From: Rhytidiadelphus loreus
Taxonomy: Eukaryota > Streptophyta > Bryopsida > Hypnales > Hylocomiaceae
Reading direction: 5' to 3'
DNA length: 64,000 nucleotides
NCBI GenBank assembly: GCA_947034895.1
Contig: OX344764.1
Span: 22,134,001-22,198,000 of the forward strand
The notes beneath the pieces were generated by a model, which was not told the origin of the DNA, ran no database searches, and saw only the letters and a list, made by a program, of their open reading frames with translations. This document shows positions 35,401-49,497 of the stretch, piece by piece; positions within the stretch are counted from its first letter, which is position 1, and each line of letters opens with the position of its first letter. Position numbers and translations under genes: made by a program.

Positions 35401-38400
35401 TCTATAGATTTTGGCTTTCAAAAGTCGGTACAGATTCGTGAGCTTCGGTTCGCGAGCATCCTTTCGAGTTTTGACTATTCTTCGTAATTGATTGTTGAAT
35501 CTTTCTGTCAATTTTTGGGGAATAATGCTAGTCCCACATGTTGAAGCAGTCGTTCTGAAATAAAAAATTTTAACGAGCGAAGACCAGAAGTATTCCGTAA
35601 TAAGTATGATGAGTGCGTAAATGCGTTTCTTCACTGCATCTAAGCGATCATTATGGTTGCAATCGCGATCTCCTTAAACATCACTCATAATGGTAAGGCA
35701 TGCATGGCATGGATGCAGATGTAAGTTAAACTGGGAGATTTAAGTAATGAAAGCAAAACCATTACTCGTCACGTCTAGTGAAGATCCTTTTGTTTGTGCT
35801 TGAAATGAGCTTGAGAAGGTGCAACCCTTATCTCAGCAGATTCAAGAAAGCATAGATGACTGCAAATGCAAGGAAGAGAAAAGGCGTAAGAATCTATCAA
35901 ACTTTTGGAAAAGAGATGATAAGATAAGGTCCCTGCAAAAACGTCCGAAGGAAAAGTCATTTGTTATCGAGAAAATACACCAATTGTACACAGTTGAGGA
36001 CCTACCTGCTCCTATACATAATGTTGAACGAACATGTAACTATGGTAACTTCCACTTAAATACTTAATCATAGCAATTTGGCAAGAGCGAATGAAGTGTA
36101 GGGTAGAGTAGAGAGGGGTGGGAAAAATACAAAGTGCTCTCATAATGTTTTGGTTTGTTTGATGTGCAGTCCAATCCACTTCTGGAAGCTTTTGGGAATG
36201 CCAAGACGGTTCGCAATGACAACTCAAGGTATGTTAAAAGTTCTGTTCTCTTCGCAGGTTTAATCCTGCATCTTTTGTTTTTAATAATTTGATTATAACT
36301 ATTGATTGTGTAGATGTGAAATGCAACTGCATACTTACTTCGCCGTTGTGTGAACATCAGTCGATTCGGAAAGTTCGTGGAGATCCAGTTTGATAGGAGT
36401 GGTCGAATATCCGGTGCCGCTGTGCGTACATACTTGCTGGAGAGATCTCGAGTTGTGCAGATTGCAGATCCTGAAAGAAATTACCATTGTTTTTACCAGT
36501 TGTGTGCGTCACCAGAGGTACAAGTCGTACCCTTGTGACAATTGACCTGCTATTTGGTGTCACATGTATAGTGGATTAGTATGCTGTTCTTTGTCTTTAC
36601 GCAAGCATGGTGGCGAGCAATATAATTTAAGCTATGAAGGCCTGTAGGACTGGCGTTCACAAAGAGGATTGGCCTATAAATGCACGAGTCTTAAGTTTGA
36701 CAGTATGGTGGAGGTTTTATTTTCTTAATGTGTGAACTTAGTCGAGCTGACTGCATTGTATCGTTCTTTCAGGATTGTGAAAGATACAAACTGGGGGACC
36801 CTAGAACTTTTCATTACTTAAATCAGAGTGACTGTTATGAGTTGAACGGTGTGAGCAATGGTCGGGAGTATGTCAAAACACGCAGAGCCATGGATGTTGT
36901 GGGCATTAGCCCAGATGAGCAGGTATAATATTTTTCTGGCAGACTTTTTACTTACTGTAGATACGTCGCTTTGGAGTCACTCGAAGACTATTCGCCACTT
37001 TTTAGTGCTAAAGGTTGATTATGGCCTGTTCTCAAGTTCAGAGTCAATACAATTCCTTTCGTTCGAGACCTTCTGTTCATTTTCTTCTGTCAGATTGCCT
37101 TACTGATTTCAATGGCATTTGTCGTCTTTCGCTACAGGAATCCATTTTTCGCGTTGTAGCGTCAGTGTTGCATCTGGGAAATATCGACTTTGTCGCAGGA
37201 TCGGACTCTGATTCATCAAAGCTCAAAGACGAGAAGTCCAAATTCCACCTTGAAGCTGCTGCTGAGCTGCTCCAGTGAGTTTCATTTTTCCTCGGTTTTT
37301 TCCTCTTAAATATTGACTTAAGCCACTTGAGGGGGGCGATTATTTTGCGCTAGATTTTCTGGTTCATGTTCGATTTCTTGGCTGACCTGGTTTAATCTTG
37401 TTACTGAGGTGCCATGCTGGTTATTTATATGACAGATGTGAATCTAAAGGGCTGTTGGACTCATTATGCACCCGAGTTCTCGTTACACGGGATGGTAATA
37501 TCACGATGACATTGAATATGGATCAAGCCACTGTTAACCGTGACACTCTGGCGAAAACGATTTACTCTCGTCTGTTCGACTGGTACATCTCAGACCTATA
37601 TTTTGATGGATACCGAAGGTGATCTTTGAAAGTTGTGGATTTGTGCATCCACTGCTTTAGCATAGGACTGCATAGAAGGGAACTCTTGACATTAGCACCA
37701 GTTTGTTCATATGGTATTCAGGATAGTCCTACAGACCCTCTCTCATGTGGCTATCTATCTATCCTGTGCAGTCATGTCTACTTTTCGCCTGACAGATGTT
37801 GAATCTTGTACAATGCCATTGTTTCATCGTTGTCAGGCTTGTGGAGAAAGTAAACAGATCTATCGGCCAAGACCCGGATTCACCGTTTCTGGTTGGTGTC
37901 TTGGATATCTATGGATTTGAAAGCTTCAAATTTAACAGGTGGGAACTATTCTCATCTTAGTTATTGTTCAGGTATCTATGAATGTTTGTCTTCTAGAAAG
38001 TGATTTTTATGGTTGTCTTTGCACTGTTAAGTTTATCTTTAAGTTTATATTTTTATGGTTGTCTTTAAGTTTATCAACGTCAGAGGCAAAATTTTGTTTG
38101 TTTCGGCAGAGATAAATTAAATTTGAGACTCACTTCAAATGTTTCTGTTTGGCATGGTGCAGTTTCGAGCAATTCTGTATAAATTTAGCCAACGAGAAGC
38201 TTCAGCAGCATTTTAATCAGGTTATTTTTCTTCCAAATTCTGTAGACCTCTGTTGTTGCGGTTACAAATTTCTGTACAGCAGAACATTCCACGACGTAGT
38301 CTGCTATTGCCATCTTATTCCTCGCGAGTTTAATGAACAGTCTGGAGGGGAGGAATTAGTCTTGTGGGCCTCCATGTAATTGTGTAAAAGGATATTTTGG

Positions 38401-40195
38401 GGCTTTTGTGGTCAAATTGCAGCATGTTTTCAAGATGGAGCAAGATGAGTACACCAAGGAGGCCATCAACTGGAGCTACATTGAGTTTGTTGACAACCAA
38501 GACGTCTTGGATCTCATTGAGAAGGTTTTGTTCTTGTCCTTTGCTCTGAATATGTGCAGTCGCAGGTGCAGCGAACAACTGTTGTTGATTTGGGCGTTGC
38601 TTAATAAACATCTTGTGTGGTAATTAGGTGCTAGAAAATGGAACGATGCAAATGAGTACCTATCTACCACTAATTGTGCGGACTTAGTAATCTATCTTTA
38701 TTCCAGATTCATTTTTGTTTTGAAGCTGAAACACCTTTGTCTATACCTCTTTTTTATGCAGAGGCCCTCTGGCATCATTGCTCTCCTTGATGAAGCCTGG
38801 TATGCATCAATGACTTTTTAATTTTCACTCTTTTTGCTATTATATTTATTGATAAGATAGCCTAGCACTTCAATGAGGAATGGGTGGGGCTGCAAGGGAT
38901 CTGAAAGTGACTGCTTCTGATCTTGCAGTTTGTTTCCTAAGTCTACAAATGAGACGTTTGCGACGAAGCTCTTTCAGCAGTACAGAAACCATAAGCGTTT
39001 GAGCAAGCCAAAGCTTGGTCGCACTGACTTCACGATAAATCATTACGCTGGTGATGTGAGTGCTGAACTTCTTGTGTTTGATTTACCGAATTATTTGATT
39101 GCTTGATTTTCACTGAAGGGTCTTGTCAATCCGCTACTTTCTCCTGCATTAGCATAGAGAAGTCTTTCCACATGTATTATTGCTTGTGTACAACCGGTTA
39201 CTGATCCATTTTCTGTTATGATTTGGCAGGTTACATATCAGACAGAATTGTTCCTGGATAAGAACAAAGATTATGTTGTTGCTGAGCATCAGTCACTGTT
39301 GGGATCTTCTAACTGCCCTTTTGTTGCGAGCCTCTTCCCCAAATCTGCTGATGATGGCTCTAAGTCCTCATATAAATTCTCTTCAATCGGTACTCGTTTC
39401 AAGGTTAGTTCAGAGAATCTGGATGGTTACCATTGACTTCTATCATGACCTTGCAGGTGCTAATGGTATGAATACCGGTACCTTTGTGTATGACAGCAAT
39501 GGATGTTTCTTCTTCATTAAATTTCCAGCATGATGTTGGTGTTCGGTATCTGTGTATGCATATTTGGTTTTATTGTATTGACTGCCGAGGGTATGTGCAG
39601 CAACAATTGGGAGCTTTGATGGACACATTAAATACGACGGAGCCTCATTACATTCGTTGTGTGAAGCCCAATATGCTGAACAAACCTGGCCGCTTTGAGA
39701 ACCAGAATGTCATACAGCAGCTTCGGTGTGGAGTAAGTTTTGATGAGTTCCCTTGTCTGGCTTTGGGTTGGTTCTGTGCAGATTCTGAGTTTCAAAGGTG
39801 CATTTTCATTGCTTTAGTCATGATAAACGTGGTTCGACCTTTTATAGGGAGTCTTGGAGGCTATCAGAATCAGCTGTGCAGGGTACCCAACACGGCGCAC
39901 GTTTTATGAGTTTCTTGACCGATTTGGGTTGCTTGCCCCGGAGGTTCTTGAGGGCAAGTAAGTATTTGGATTATTGCAGGTGTTATTTGTATGGTAGTTG
40001 ACTAATTTCGGATACAAACCTGAGAAGTCTTAAATTCGCTGTAGGCCTAGAATTTTCCTAATCCAACACATTTTCCGCTCGCAAGCCTTATTGGATGCAC
40101 TTTGTTCTGACGTGCTAATTTCTTTTTGTGCTAGTTATGACGAGAAGATGGCAGCAGAGACACTTCTTAAAAAAATGGACCTCAAGAATTACCAG
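32457..40195 (+). other. Myosin XI exons 1-19: N-terminal and motor domain
   Basis: Exons: 32457-32459, 33717-33845, 34477-34620, 34734-34879, 35201-35357, 36170-36228, 36361-36517, 36773-36922, 37138-37274, 37436-37582, 37837-37938, 38163-38220, 38423-38524, 38762-38799, 38929-39055, 39230-39403, 39601-39732, 39848-39957, 40135-40195. Exon 2 gives [15 protein letters not shown], the SH3-like fold. Exon 5 carries the P-loop, exons 6-7 switch I, exon 11 switch II, exons 12-13 the [17 protein letters not shown] relay region, and exon 17 the HYIRCVKPN segment. Confidence 0.93.
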
Positions 40196-43100
40196 GTACA
40201 TACTTGCGCACATCGTCTTTGTCGTCAATACGACCCATAGATGGAAGTTTGACATGGTTTCTGTCATGCTGCAAATTGAGCTGAATTCTGATTTTGAAAG
40301 TTGGATAATGGCGTGGTTGGTTTCAGCTGGGTCAATCAAAGGTTTTCTTGCGTTCTGGCCAAATGGCTGAACTTGATGCCAAGAGAGCTGAGATGTTGAA
40401 CAACGCCGCAAAGAAGATCCAACGCCAAGTCCGAACATTCCTGGCAAGGAGGCATTTGATTGCCTTGCGAAAGGCTGTAGTTACTATACAGAAATACTGG
40501 CGAGGTATATGTCTTAATATGGCAATGGTTATCTGTACATGTGTGAATTTCTTTGATTTTCTGCTTCTAATTTTTTTCGTGTTTGTAAACTGCTCTTCGT
40601 GTGCGTAAATCACGTTACGGTTGTGTATTCCTGTTGTTTATCTGTGCAGGGAGTCTTGCTCGTAAGCGTTATACAAGGTTGCGTCAAGAAGCTGCTGCAA
40701 TATGTATTCAGAAGAACGTTCGGATGTGGCTTGCCCGAAAGAAGTTTCTTGAAATCAAAGATGCTGCTGTCAAGATACAAGCTGGTTACCGAGGAATGGC
40801 TGCTCGCAAGGAATACCGATTACGTAGACAGACAAAAGCAGCCACGATTATTCAGGTATTGGAACTGTCTGTTCTTAGGGTTGTTTACTAAGTTTGTTAT
40901 ACCATGTATCGTTTAGGGACTAATATTTTGGTTATTGATGCTTGTATTGGTATGCGTATTTGCATATTTCTCAATTCCTTGTCTACTTTAGTAAAAATTC
41001 AACCTTGAACTTTTCGTTTTCGCACAGGCACGGTGGCGTGGATACAAGGCACGGTCGCAATACAAAAAGTGTCGGAACAGTGCTATCAAAATCCAGTGTG
41101 CTTGGCGGAGCAAGGTGGCCAGAACTGAACTCAGGAAACTTAAACAGGTAAGTACCTAACCTTACTAATTAAGTAGGATTCAGTGAGTAATCGGGACATA
41201 GTGGATTGCGTGTGACAGCTTTTTAATGTATGTTGTTTTCTGTCGCATACCATAATTCCACGAGGTCTGACGGGATGTAGCTGGTGTACAATTATTCTCC
41301 AGTTCATGTGGAAGATGAATGGATATGGTTGATTTCTTTATTTAGTAATTGTTCTTCAACAAAGGAGACATCAGATTGAATTGCGTTGTGCTTATTTTAT
41401 TGTTTGTGAAGGCGGCGAAAGAAACCGGGGCATTGCAAGAAGCCAAAACGAAGTTGGAGAAGAGATGTGAGGAGCTCACATGGCGTCTGCAACTTGAGAA
41501 GCGCATGCGGGTATGTGCAGTCATGATTCTTTAGTTGAAGATTTTCTGTGTATGGGATTTTAAAATTCTTTCGGCAAGTTATAGAAAGCGTTGGATGCTA
41601 GGGAGTACTCAGACGTATTATTGGGGCATACTTGCTAGTGAGATATATAACACATTGTGCTTATTATACAGACGGATATGGAGGAAGCCAAAAATCACGA
41701 GATTACGAAGTTACAAGCAGCATTACAAGAACAGTTGACCCAAGCACAGAAAGCCAATTCGCAGCTTACAAAGGAGCTTGAAGACAATAAATTGGCTCTT
41801 GGCCAAGCCGCTCAAGTCATAAAAGAAGTGCCTCCTGTGGAAGTCTTTGATGCTAAAGTGGAGAAGCTCACAAAGGAAAATGAAAAGCTGCAGGTATCAC
41901 GTGCACAATCAATCTTCTATTTTGCTCTCTTGCTTTTTTGTCCGATGACTAATATAGGATGAGTTTTTATGGGATATTCACATATACATTTACTAAATGT
42001 CTTTATTTGCGATTTCTGCAGGCTCTCCTGAAGGCTTTAGACACGAGAGCATCAGAAGCTGAAGTGAACTTTTCACAAGCTAAGAGTGAAAGTGAGGAGA
42101 GACTCAAAAGAGCCGAGCAGGCAGAAGCAAAAACCACTGAAACACAAGAAGCTCTCCAAAGGTTCGTTTTGTATTCTAAGGCTAAGATTCTTGGATTTGG
42201 TTGGTCAGTAACTTATAAGACAGGGCTGCCTCTGTGGCCATGTTTGCTATCTTTGACTGCTCTTCACTGCAGCAATACTGTAGAATCTTGCTTATTGCAA
42301 GAAGCTATACAGTTTAGCATGAACTGTAGGTGTCTGATTTCGCTGTATGATTAAACACAGATTGGAAGAAAAACTGGCGAACATGGAGTCTGAAAATCAA
42401 GTTCTTCGACAACAAACCCTTGTGTTATCACCCACCAAGGGCTTGTCGAATCGATTTAAGAGCACAGTGTTTCAGGTGCGATGCCATTTTAGGATGACAG
42501 TGTTTCACATGCTGATCAATGCCCTTTGTCAATATCATGTTCTGTACATGCACATACGGGTTTCTGAAATGTCCTCAATTTCTAAATCTTTGTCATGATT
42601 GAGGTCTGCAGCCACGTCGAGTCTTTCATCAGACTTACAGATATGTTCGGTTTCACTTATAATTTACTAATACATGTCTATTGTACCCATTTTTATTAAC
42701 TTTCAGAGGACTCCTGACAACGGTTACCTCGCCAACAATGACCACAGAGAAACCCGTTCAGTGCCGGTGAGGAGTTATTAAATCGCGGTTATCATGTTCT
42801 GTGTTGTATATTGCCCACCTTGACGATTTGGGGTCTCAAAATATATGCATGTGATGTTGCATAGACCTTCATGTTTTCTCTTCAAGATATTTTGCCTCAA
42901 ATACTCGATTATGATTCTGCATCCTGAAACAGATGGTGAGAAGCTTTATACTTCTCCTTGTATCTAGGACCAGGTTAAGCTTAGAATTACTGATCTTTGG
43001 AGATAAATTTGATGTGTTTCGTGTTCTTGCAGGAATCGCCAAACACAGCACAAATTGAAAGGGAGCATACTGAGGCTGAGCAGAGGCGCCAGAAGTTGCT

Positions 43101-46100
43101 CATCGACAGACAGCAGGTAAGTTGGAGTTCGGTGTTTGTAGCTAAGATTTCATGAGGTTGATGCCCAATGTAGAGTATTCTGCTGGTCATGTACTAGATC
43201 AGGCTTCAAGACGGAAGATTCTACAAGTGAGTGTTTCTGCAGAAATTGATCTCTCTATATATTTCATCTCTATATCTGATTCATCTTTGAAAACATTTAC
43301 TTTCAGGAAAATCAAGATTCTTTGCTGCAGTGCGTCATGCAAGATGTTGGCTTCAACAACGATCGCCCAATTGCCGCTTGTATACTATATAAATCGTTGC
43401 TCCAGTGGCGCTCTTTTGAGGCTGAGAGGACTAATGTCTTCGACCGAATCATTCAAACAATTGGCACTGCTATTGAAGTAAGCAGAATTCTCACGACGAT
43501 GTTTCTCACCGCAGTTCTCTAGCATCTTTAGGAGTTCTTACGATTCATCATTTATAGCATGTTTTACACATCTTTGAGGGTTTTCTTGGATGGCGATCGA
43601 CTTTGCTGTCATCGTATTTCATCGATTGCATGAAAAATTATCATTCCCTCCAAAATTGTGTACTTCAAACCTTATTCAAATAAACATCTCTTAGCAGGTT
43701 TTAAGTGAAGAACTTGTTTATCTGCAGAGTCAAGATAACAATGACGTGCTCGCCTACTGGTTGTCCAACACCTCTACGTTACTATTCCTTCTACAACGGA
43801 CACTTAAAGCTAGTGGAGCTGCAGGGGGTGCTCCTCAAAGGCGACGTTCTAATTCTGTGACGCTTTTTGGGAGAATGACTCAAGTAAGTGATAGTTAAGT
43901 GACATAAAATATTTCTTTTGATTGCGTCAGGATTTGACTTCGAAGGGATGATCTAGCAGGTTTAATCCGATCGCAAATAAATTGTATCTTGAGATTTCTA
44001 ACTTCATGAAGTCTCGGCTATCAGGGGTTCCGAGCATCTCCTGCTCCTGGTGCCGTTTCGTTTGGAAATGGAGGCATCATGGGCGGGTTAGATATGTCCC
44101 GACAGGTAGAGGCCAAGTATCCTGCTCTGCTATTCAAGCAGCAGCTCACTGCATACGTAGAGAAGATTTATGGCATGGTCCGGGACAACTTGAAGAAGGA
44201 GATTTCACCCCTGCTGGGACTCTGTATCCAGGTCTGATGCTCTTTCATTCAGAGTATACTGGTATTAGTTTAATTCATTCAGTGATTCCTGTTGTGTAGT
44301 AAACAGTGCTATAGTTTGAGTCGGCAGGAGTGAATTGTGCACTGATTCAGTACTTTTGGTTTGGCCACTTTGCTTCGTGCTCATGGAGCATTCTTCGAAT
44401 TTTTTTTCAGGCGCCAAGGACGTCAAGGGCTAGTCTGGGTAAGGTGTCAAGGTCTCCAAGCTCAAGTGTTACTGCACAGCAGACACTTAGCAGCCACTGG
44501 CACACGATCATCTCCAGCCTCAGTTCATTGCTAAGCACTATGCGTGCCAACCATGTGAGCCGCCTGATCTGCAGTTTCCTTGGGTCCTTTTTTGTTACGG
44601 CACAAATACAACAGGATTTTGAATACCATGCATTATTTGGCAAAGCATTAGCTATGTCTAATTTCGTATGTGCTGTATCCAGGTCCCTCCATTCCTTGTT
44701 CGCAAGCTCTTCACCCAAATTTTCTCGTTCATCAACGTACAGCTATTCAACAGGTCAGCACATGAATTGTGATAGCACACTGAAGTGGATTATTTGCTTC
44801 TTCAATTTATCTCCGAATGCCATTGGTTCCTTGGTCCTCGATATTTCTCGCACACAGCCCTATATTTCCTCCTGTTTTCGTGGTCATTTCTCTTTTTGCT
44901 TCTCAAATTGAAGGACATTGGGTGCAACTACGACATTCTGTGCACTGTTGAACACTGTATACATCACGAACCTCATATATACTCTATGTGTATGTTTTAC
45001 TGAGTTCGAATATTACTTCCATCGTGAAGTTTATTGTGACAGTATGAGCTTTATTTCCGACGGTGTGCACGTATTTCATTGCAGTTTACTCCTCCGACGC
45101 GAATGTTGCTCATTTAGCAACGGAGAATACGTGAAAGCTGGGCTTGCAGAACTTGAGCACTGGATTTATGAAGCTGGAGATGAGGTGCATACATTATTGT
45201 CTCGTGCACTGCTGCCTTGTTATCAATGATACGGGCTTTTGATTAGTTTTAGACTTTTCCAATTGATTTATGAACCGTTGGTCCTTTGTCTTGTCATTTC
45301 TGCAGTTTGGTTACAGGATATGTGTTTTTTTGCAGTATGCTGGAGCATCATGGGATGAGCTCAAGTATATACGACAAGCAGTTGGGTTTTTGGTATGTAT
45401 TCTCTGTCCTCTACCAGGTGTTGCGCATGCCTCAAATTCAGTAATGCATTCATAATAAACAGTACTGTCGTTTTGGAACGGTGCATGTTTTCAGATTTAA
45501 TCAAGCTTACTGGATAATTTTGGAGTTTTTTGATGTTTTTGACCGAATTCATTTGTAATCATTTTTATAGCTTCCAAGGTACATAATCAATTCTATCCTT
45601 GCATGGCAGTGGTTTTCTATTTTCTTTGATTGTTTAGACAGCAGTTCTCACTTCTGAAAATGTGATTTTGCAGGTTATTCATCAAAAACCAAAGAAGTCA
45701 CTTGATGAGATTACTCACGATCTCTGCCCGGTATGTGATTCCGATATGCTGAGCTGTTGAATGAGTAAAAAGATATTCCCAGTGGTTGCTTTTCTGAAGG
45801 TTTTCAGAATTTCCATGCGTTAATCTAGAATTGTGCACGGCTACTGATGACGATCATCTCTGTCTGGTCAGGTGTTGAGTGTCCAACAGCTTTATCGTAT
45901 TAGTACTATGTACTGGGATGACAAGTATGGCACCCATAGCGTCTCACCAGAGGTAAGGATCATTGATTTATCAGGATTTCTCCACGCTCTATTGTAACAA
46001 ATGTTGATTTATTTTATCAGCACTCAGTTCGTTATCTCCCTGCTCTGTCGTACCAAGGATCTGTGCATTTATTCTTGTCTTTGGCTTGTGTGCCATTACA

Positions 46101-46460
46101 GGTGATCGCAAACATGAGAGTTCTAATGACAGAGGATTCAAACAGCGCTGTTAGCAACTCTTTCTTGTTGGATGATGACTCTAGGTATGACTGAAACCCC
46201 AAACTCTTCCATAGTTTTGCATAGTGATATCTTTGTTTGATTCGTATCTTTCCTACCATTGTTTTGTATCATGAAATAACTAGTCTGTCCAAATACGAGC
46301 TACTACTAAAATGCTACTTTTGGCATGCTGCAGTATTCCATTCTCTGTAGACGATATATCAAAGTCAATGCCTGAGGTTGACATGGCTGAAGTTGAACCA
46401 CCACCCTTGTTGAAGGACAACCCCGCCTTCCACTTTTTAATGCCTCATCCTGATCCTTAG
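32457..46460 (+). CDS. Class XI myosin heavy chain
   Basis: Plant-specific processive actin motor that moves organelles and vesicles and drives cytoplasmic streaming and polarised growth. I reconstruct 39 coding exons totalling 4611 nt, or 1536 aa, within the usual ~1500-1550 aa for the family. Exon 1 (32457-32459) is only the ATG, followed at once by the donor GTGAGT; exon 2 resumes at 33717. Domains in order: SH3-like N-terminus (to about residue 60), motor (to about 735), six IQ motifs (about 738-876), coiled coil (about 880-1119) and globular DIL tail (about 1120-1536). The nucleotide site is intact: P-loop GESGAGKT at 156-163, switch I NDNSSRFGKF at 209-218, switch II DIYGFE at 433-438. 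All introns are GT-AG and phases are consistent; the frame closes at TAG 46458. No key residue is missing, so the gene should be functional. The paralogue within class XI cannot be assigned. Confidence 0.96.
40327..41147 (+). other. Myosin XI exons 20-22: converter end and six IQ motifs
   Basis: Exons 40327-40504, 40650-40855 and 41028-41147. After the [12 protein letters not shown] converter end, six light-chain/calmodulin-binding IQ motifs follow at about 24-residue spacing. Their cores are [65 protein letters not shown] and [13 protein letters not shown]. Six is the standard number for class XI, which gives the long lever arm. Confidence 0.93.
41412..43116 (+). other. Myosin XI exons 23-28: coiled coil
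   Basis: Exons 41412-41510, 41672-41893, 42022-42161, 42361-42475, 42707-42766, 43033-43116. The translation is rich in Glu, Lys, Gln and Leu in heptad-like spacing, as expected of the dimerising rod. It begins [20 protein letters not shown] and includes [10 protein letters not shown]. Exons 26-28 code the less regular linker with LVLSPTKG and RTPDNGY, which in plant XI myosins leads into the tail. Confidence 0.9.
43307..46460 (+). other. Myosin XI exons 29-39: globular tail with DIL domain
   Basis: Exons 43307-43477, 43728-43883, 44025-44231, 44411-44554, 44683-44753, 45085-45184, 45336-45392, 45674-45730, 45872-45952, 46102-46184, 46334-46460. It includes [19 protein letters not shown], a basic RRRSNS stretch, the DIL block ([32 protein letters not shown] helix) and [31 protein letters not shown] follows near the end. 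This tail binds cargo adaptors. The C-terminus HFLMPHPDP is short. Confidence 0.93.
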
Positions 46461-46920
46461 TCTATTTGTATCTTCAGTAGGTCTCAAATTACTGATTAAA
46501 GATTGTAGTTAGTTTGAAAATGTGTTAGAGAATATGCTGCATGGACCGTCATTGTCCGCCACCTGTAATTTCTACCCTGATAGCTCTTGCCCAGTTGCCA
46601 TGTAGCAGTTATTTGCTCAACGCTGGGGTTACTCGACAGTTATAGAAAATTAATGTGCTGGGTGAGCTATATTTTGCGTTCCCGTTGCCGAGGGTTTGCC
46701 ATATTTTGATTCTTTCAGTGAGTCTGCAGTATATTACAACCAAAATTGGTCTCTGTAATTGTCACCCATTGATCCCTTTTTTCCAGATCAATATATTACC
46801 ATGCATTGTAAATTTTATTGACACTCACTGGGCAACTCTTGTGGTGCTCTGCCTTCACATTTCTTGGGATACTGTACCATGTTGCTCTCGGGCTACTCCA
46901 GAAAATAGAGTTGCGTAACA
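46461..46920 (+). other. Probable 3' UTR and downstream flank of myosin XI
   Basis: Sequence after the stop keeps the intermediate composition of the gene for about 450 bp before dropping to AT-rich DNA. ATTAAAG near 46493 could serve as a weak polyadenylation signal; the cleavage site is unknown. Confidence 0.4.
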
Positions 46921-49494
46921 AAAAGGGAAGTGGAAACAAACAAAATCTTTAAATTTTCATTTTGAATTTTTGTGATTTATTTTGCTACCTTGCAAACACC
47001 ATTTTTGTGCTCAGGGGGACTTTACTTTTGCTCCCAAGCATAGATTGGAATAAATATTATATTTTCAGAATATTTTCAAAAACTAATGTGCTTCTGCCGA
47101 GGGCTTGTCCCTTTGGTTCTGTGTACTGTTTCCCCTTTCAATGAAAATTGTCCATGTGTTTCAAAAAACAAAACAAAAAATCTAATGTGCTTTTCTTTCA
47201 TGAAAAGTTTCACCAAATTTTGAGATCATAGAAACTTGACTGAACTACAAGGTTTGTGAGGATATTTAGTCCTATGAAGGTGAACATGAAGGTGAACCTT
47301 ATCAACATGAAGGTGAACCTCAAATATGGATAAATTGTTAACAATTGAAAATTAAAAATCATTGTGCAAAATTGAACATATTATAGTACACAAGACACTT
47401 CACACAATACTTAGTTTTGGTGAAAAAAATAAACAATTTAATTACTTTTTAGTCTTTTGAAAACAGCAATTTTCAAGCCATTTTTCAATTGAATGAAGGT
47501 TGACACACTTTTTACCTACGAATAATGCACTATACATTCAGTAGAAAGAATGGAAATCTTCTTTGAAATTATGTGCCCAAAAAATCATGAATTAGGAGAT
47601 TTACTGATTGAAATATTCATTTTTGAAGTTTTCTAAATTGCAGAAAATTCAACCAAAATTTCCAAATCTTCCAAAAAAAACTTAATGAAGTTCTAGACTT
47701 TTTTGTTTCAAAGTTTCAACTACTTGATTTTTCAAATTTGGTCACTTTAAATTGTATGATCCACCCTTTTGAAAAAAAAATAAAAAAATGCTCTCACTAT
47801 CCATTTTGGTCAGTCATGAAAAAATTAATATAATTGGCCAATGATGATATTCTTTTTTACTAAAAAATATGTAAGGTAAAGAAATCTAATTGCAATCCTT
47901 TTCTAAAACCAACACATATTTTTGTCTAAAATGTATTCCTATTCATAAGTACTTAGTCAATTTTAGAAACTTACATCTATTTGAAAAATCATAGTTTATT
48001 CATTGGTTCATCTAGTGCCAAAAAATGTATAAGAGAATCTATAATACACAACATTCAATAGTCTACAACTAGGTTGTACTAGTAGGAGCGCCTATTTTTG
48101 TAGACGTTAGAGGTACAACAAGGCAGTTTATTTGAACAGCAAGCCACAATTCTGTTCCCGGCCATGGGAGTCAAAATTCAAAGTTATGTTGTACAAAACG
48201 TCTATACGTCAGAAGAAGAACAAGGTAACATTAAACAAAACGCAGATGTTGCCGCAAACGTCGCAAAAAATACAAGTCAACTCTTTTGGACGTCGAGGAA
48301 AACACGACAGTACTTATCTTGACTGCAGGTAACTCCGAGTAAAAAAAAGTTGAAACTGAGGTAAAAGTCTGCCCGCCTATTATTTACACAGAGGAGGTTC
48401 TGTTTTCAGACTGGCTAGTAAAAAAACGTCATATGGGTGGATGGAATAGTAGCGTATTTGCCCATTTTTGTGTTGAAATTCTTATTTTCAACAAATAGCG
48501 TGTACAATTCTTCAATAATATTTGGACCCCTTTTCATCATTTTATATTTTTGTAAATTTAATTTCTGTTTGTCCCTAAGATTGTACGTTGGGCTAACATT
48601 CAAGAGCCCTCGTACAAAATGCTTGATATTAGTGGAAAATGCCCTTCCATGAATGTAATGTTCAATTCTTTTTAGAAAGAAGGGACTCATGCCTTGAGAA
48701 GTTGTTCACGGTTATAATATGGAAATTGTAAGGAAATGGACACTTTAAGAGTGCAACATTATTATTTGAGAGTTCTATGGAAGCAAATGTGAAATGTACA
48801 AGCATATGAAGCTTCCTAAAATCAAATTTTTTCACATGTATGAGCATCATAATTTTTGAATACATGTAATATAAATGATTATCATTGAAATCCGAAGTTC
48901 TAAAGAAAATGAGAGTATACATTTTGTCATTTAAACAAAAATGACTATCTTCTATCACAGTTGTCACAGCTGTCACCAATACATTCCTTCTTGCTTTGTA
49001 AATGAGTTCAAGGTTTTCTTGGATTCTTTAAGTTGTCAATAAACACAGGCAATGCTTGCTAGGAGAGAAGAACAGGTTCAGTTAACTTATTTCTTTCCTT
49101 TTTGGTTTACATTTTCGAAGGTATCACTTGTGCTAGCGTTTTATTTGATATATAAAAAATTGAATTTTGTAGGGGGCATTGCCTTTAAAAAAAATGCCTT
49201 TCTAGTATGCTACGTTTTGATTTAACACAAATGAAAGACATGACATACAAAAGTGGAGTTATATCTATTTTTTAAACAAAGTAAAAATACTGCATGGAAC
49301 TGTACTATTTTACAGGACGATATGTGAATTGGTTGTTTCATGCTGCAAAACATGTTGGGAATATAAGATTTGTTATATTGCTTTATAGATTTAGAAGTTA
49401 TTGTTGACAAAAATGTAAATAGAGAAATGGTGAAGGCTTCTTTCTTTGTTGGCAATGCATAATACTCATAAAATGAAGGCTCCTACTATTGGAC
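46921..49494. other. AT-rich intergenic DNA
   Basis: No gene is recognised. A 58-codon uninterrupted stretch beginning near 48140 (MGVKIQSYVVQ... and ending in TGA near 48320) stands out in composition but has no known motif. The three-copy phrase GAAGGTGAAC(M)T lies at about 47276-47320. Confidence 0.35.
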
Positions 49495-49497
49495 ATC

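Noticed and set aside
35819..36067. Open frame inside myosin intron 5 with a Lys/Glu-rich, coiled-coil-like translation
   Set aside because: The splice sites joining exon 5 (ends 35357) to exon 6 (starts 36170) skip it and preserve the switch I sequence; it is intronic.
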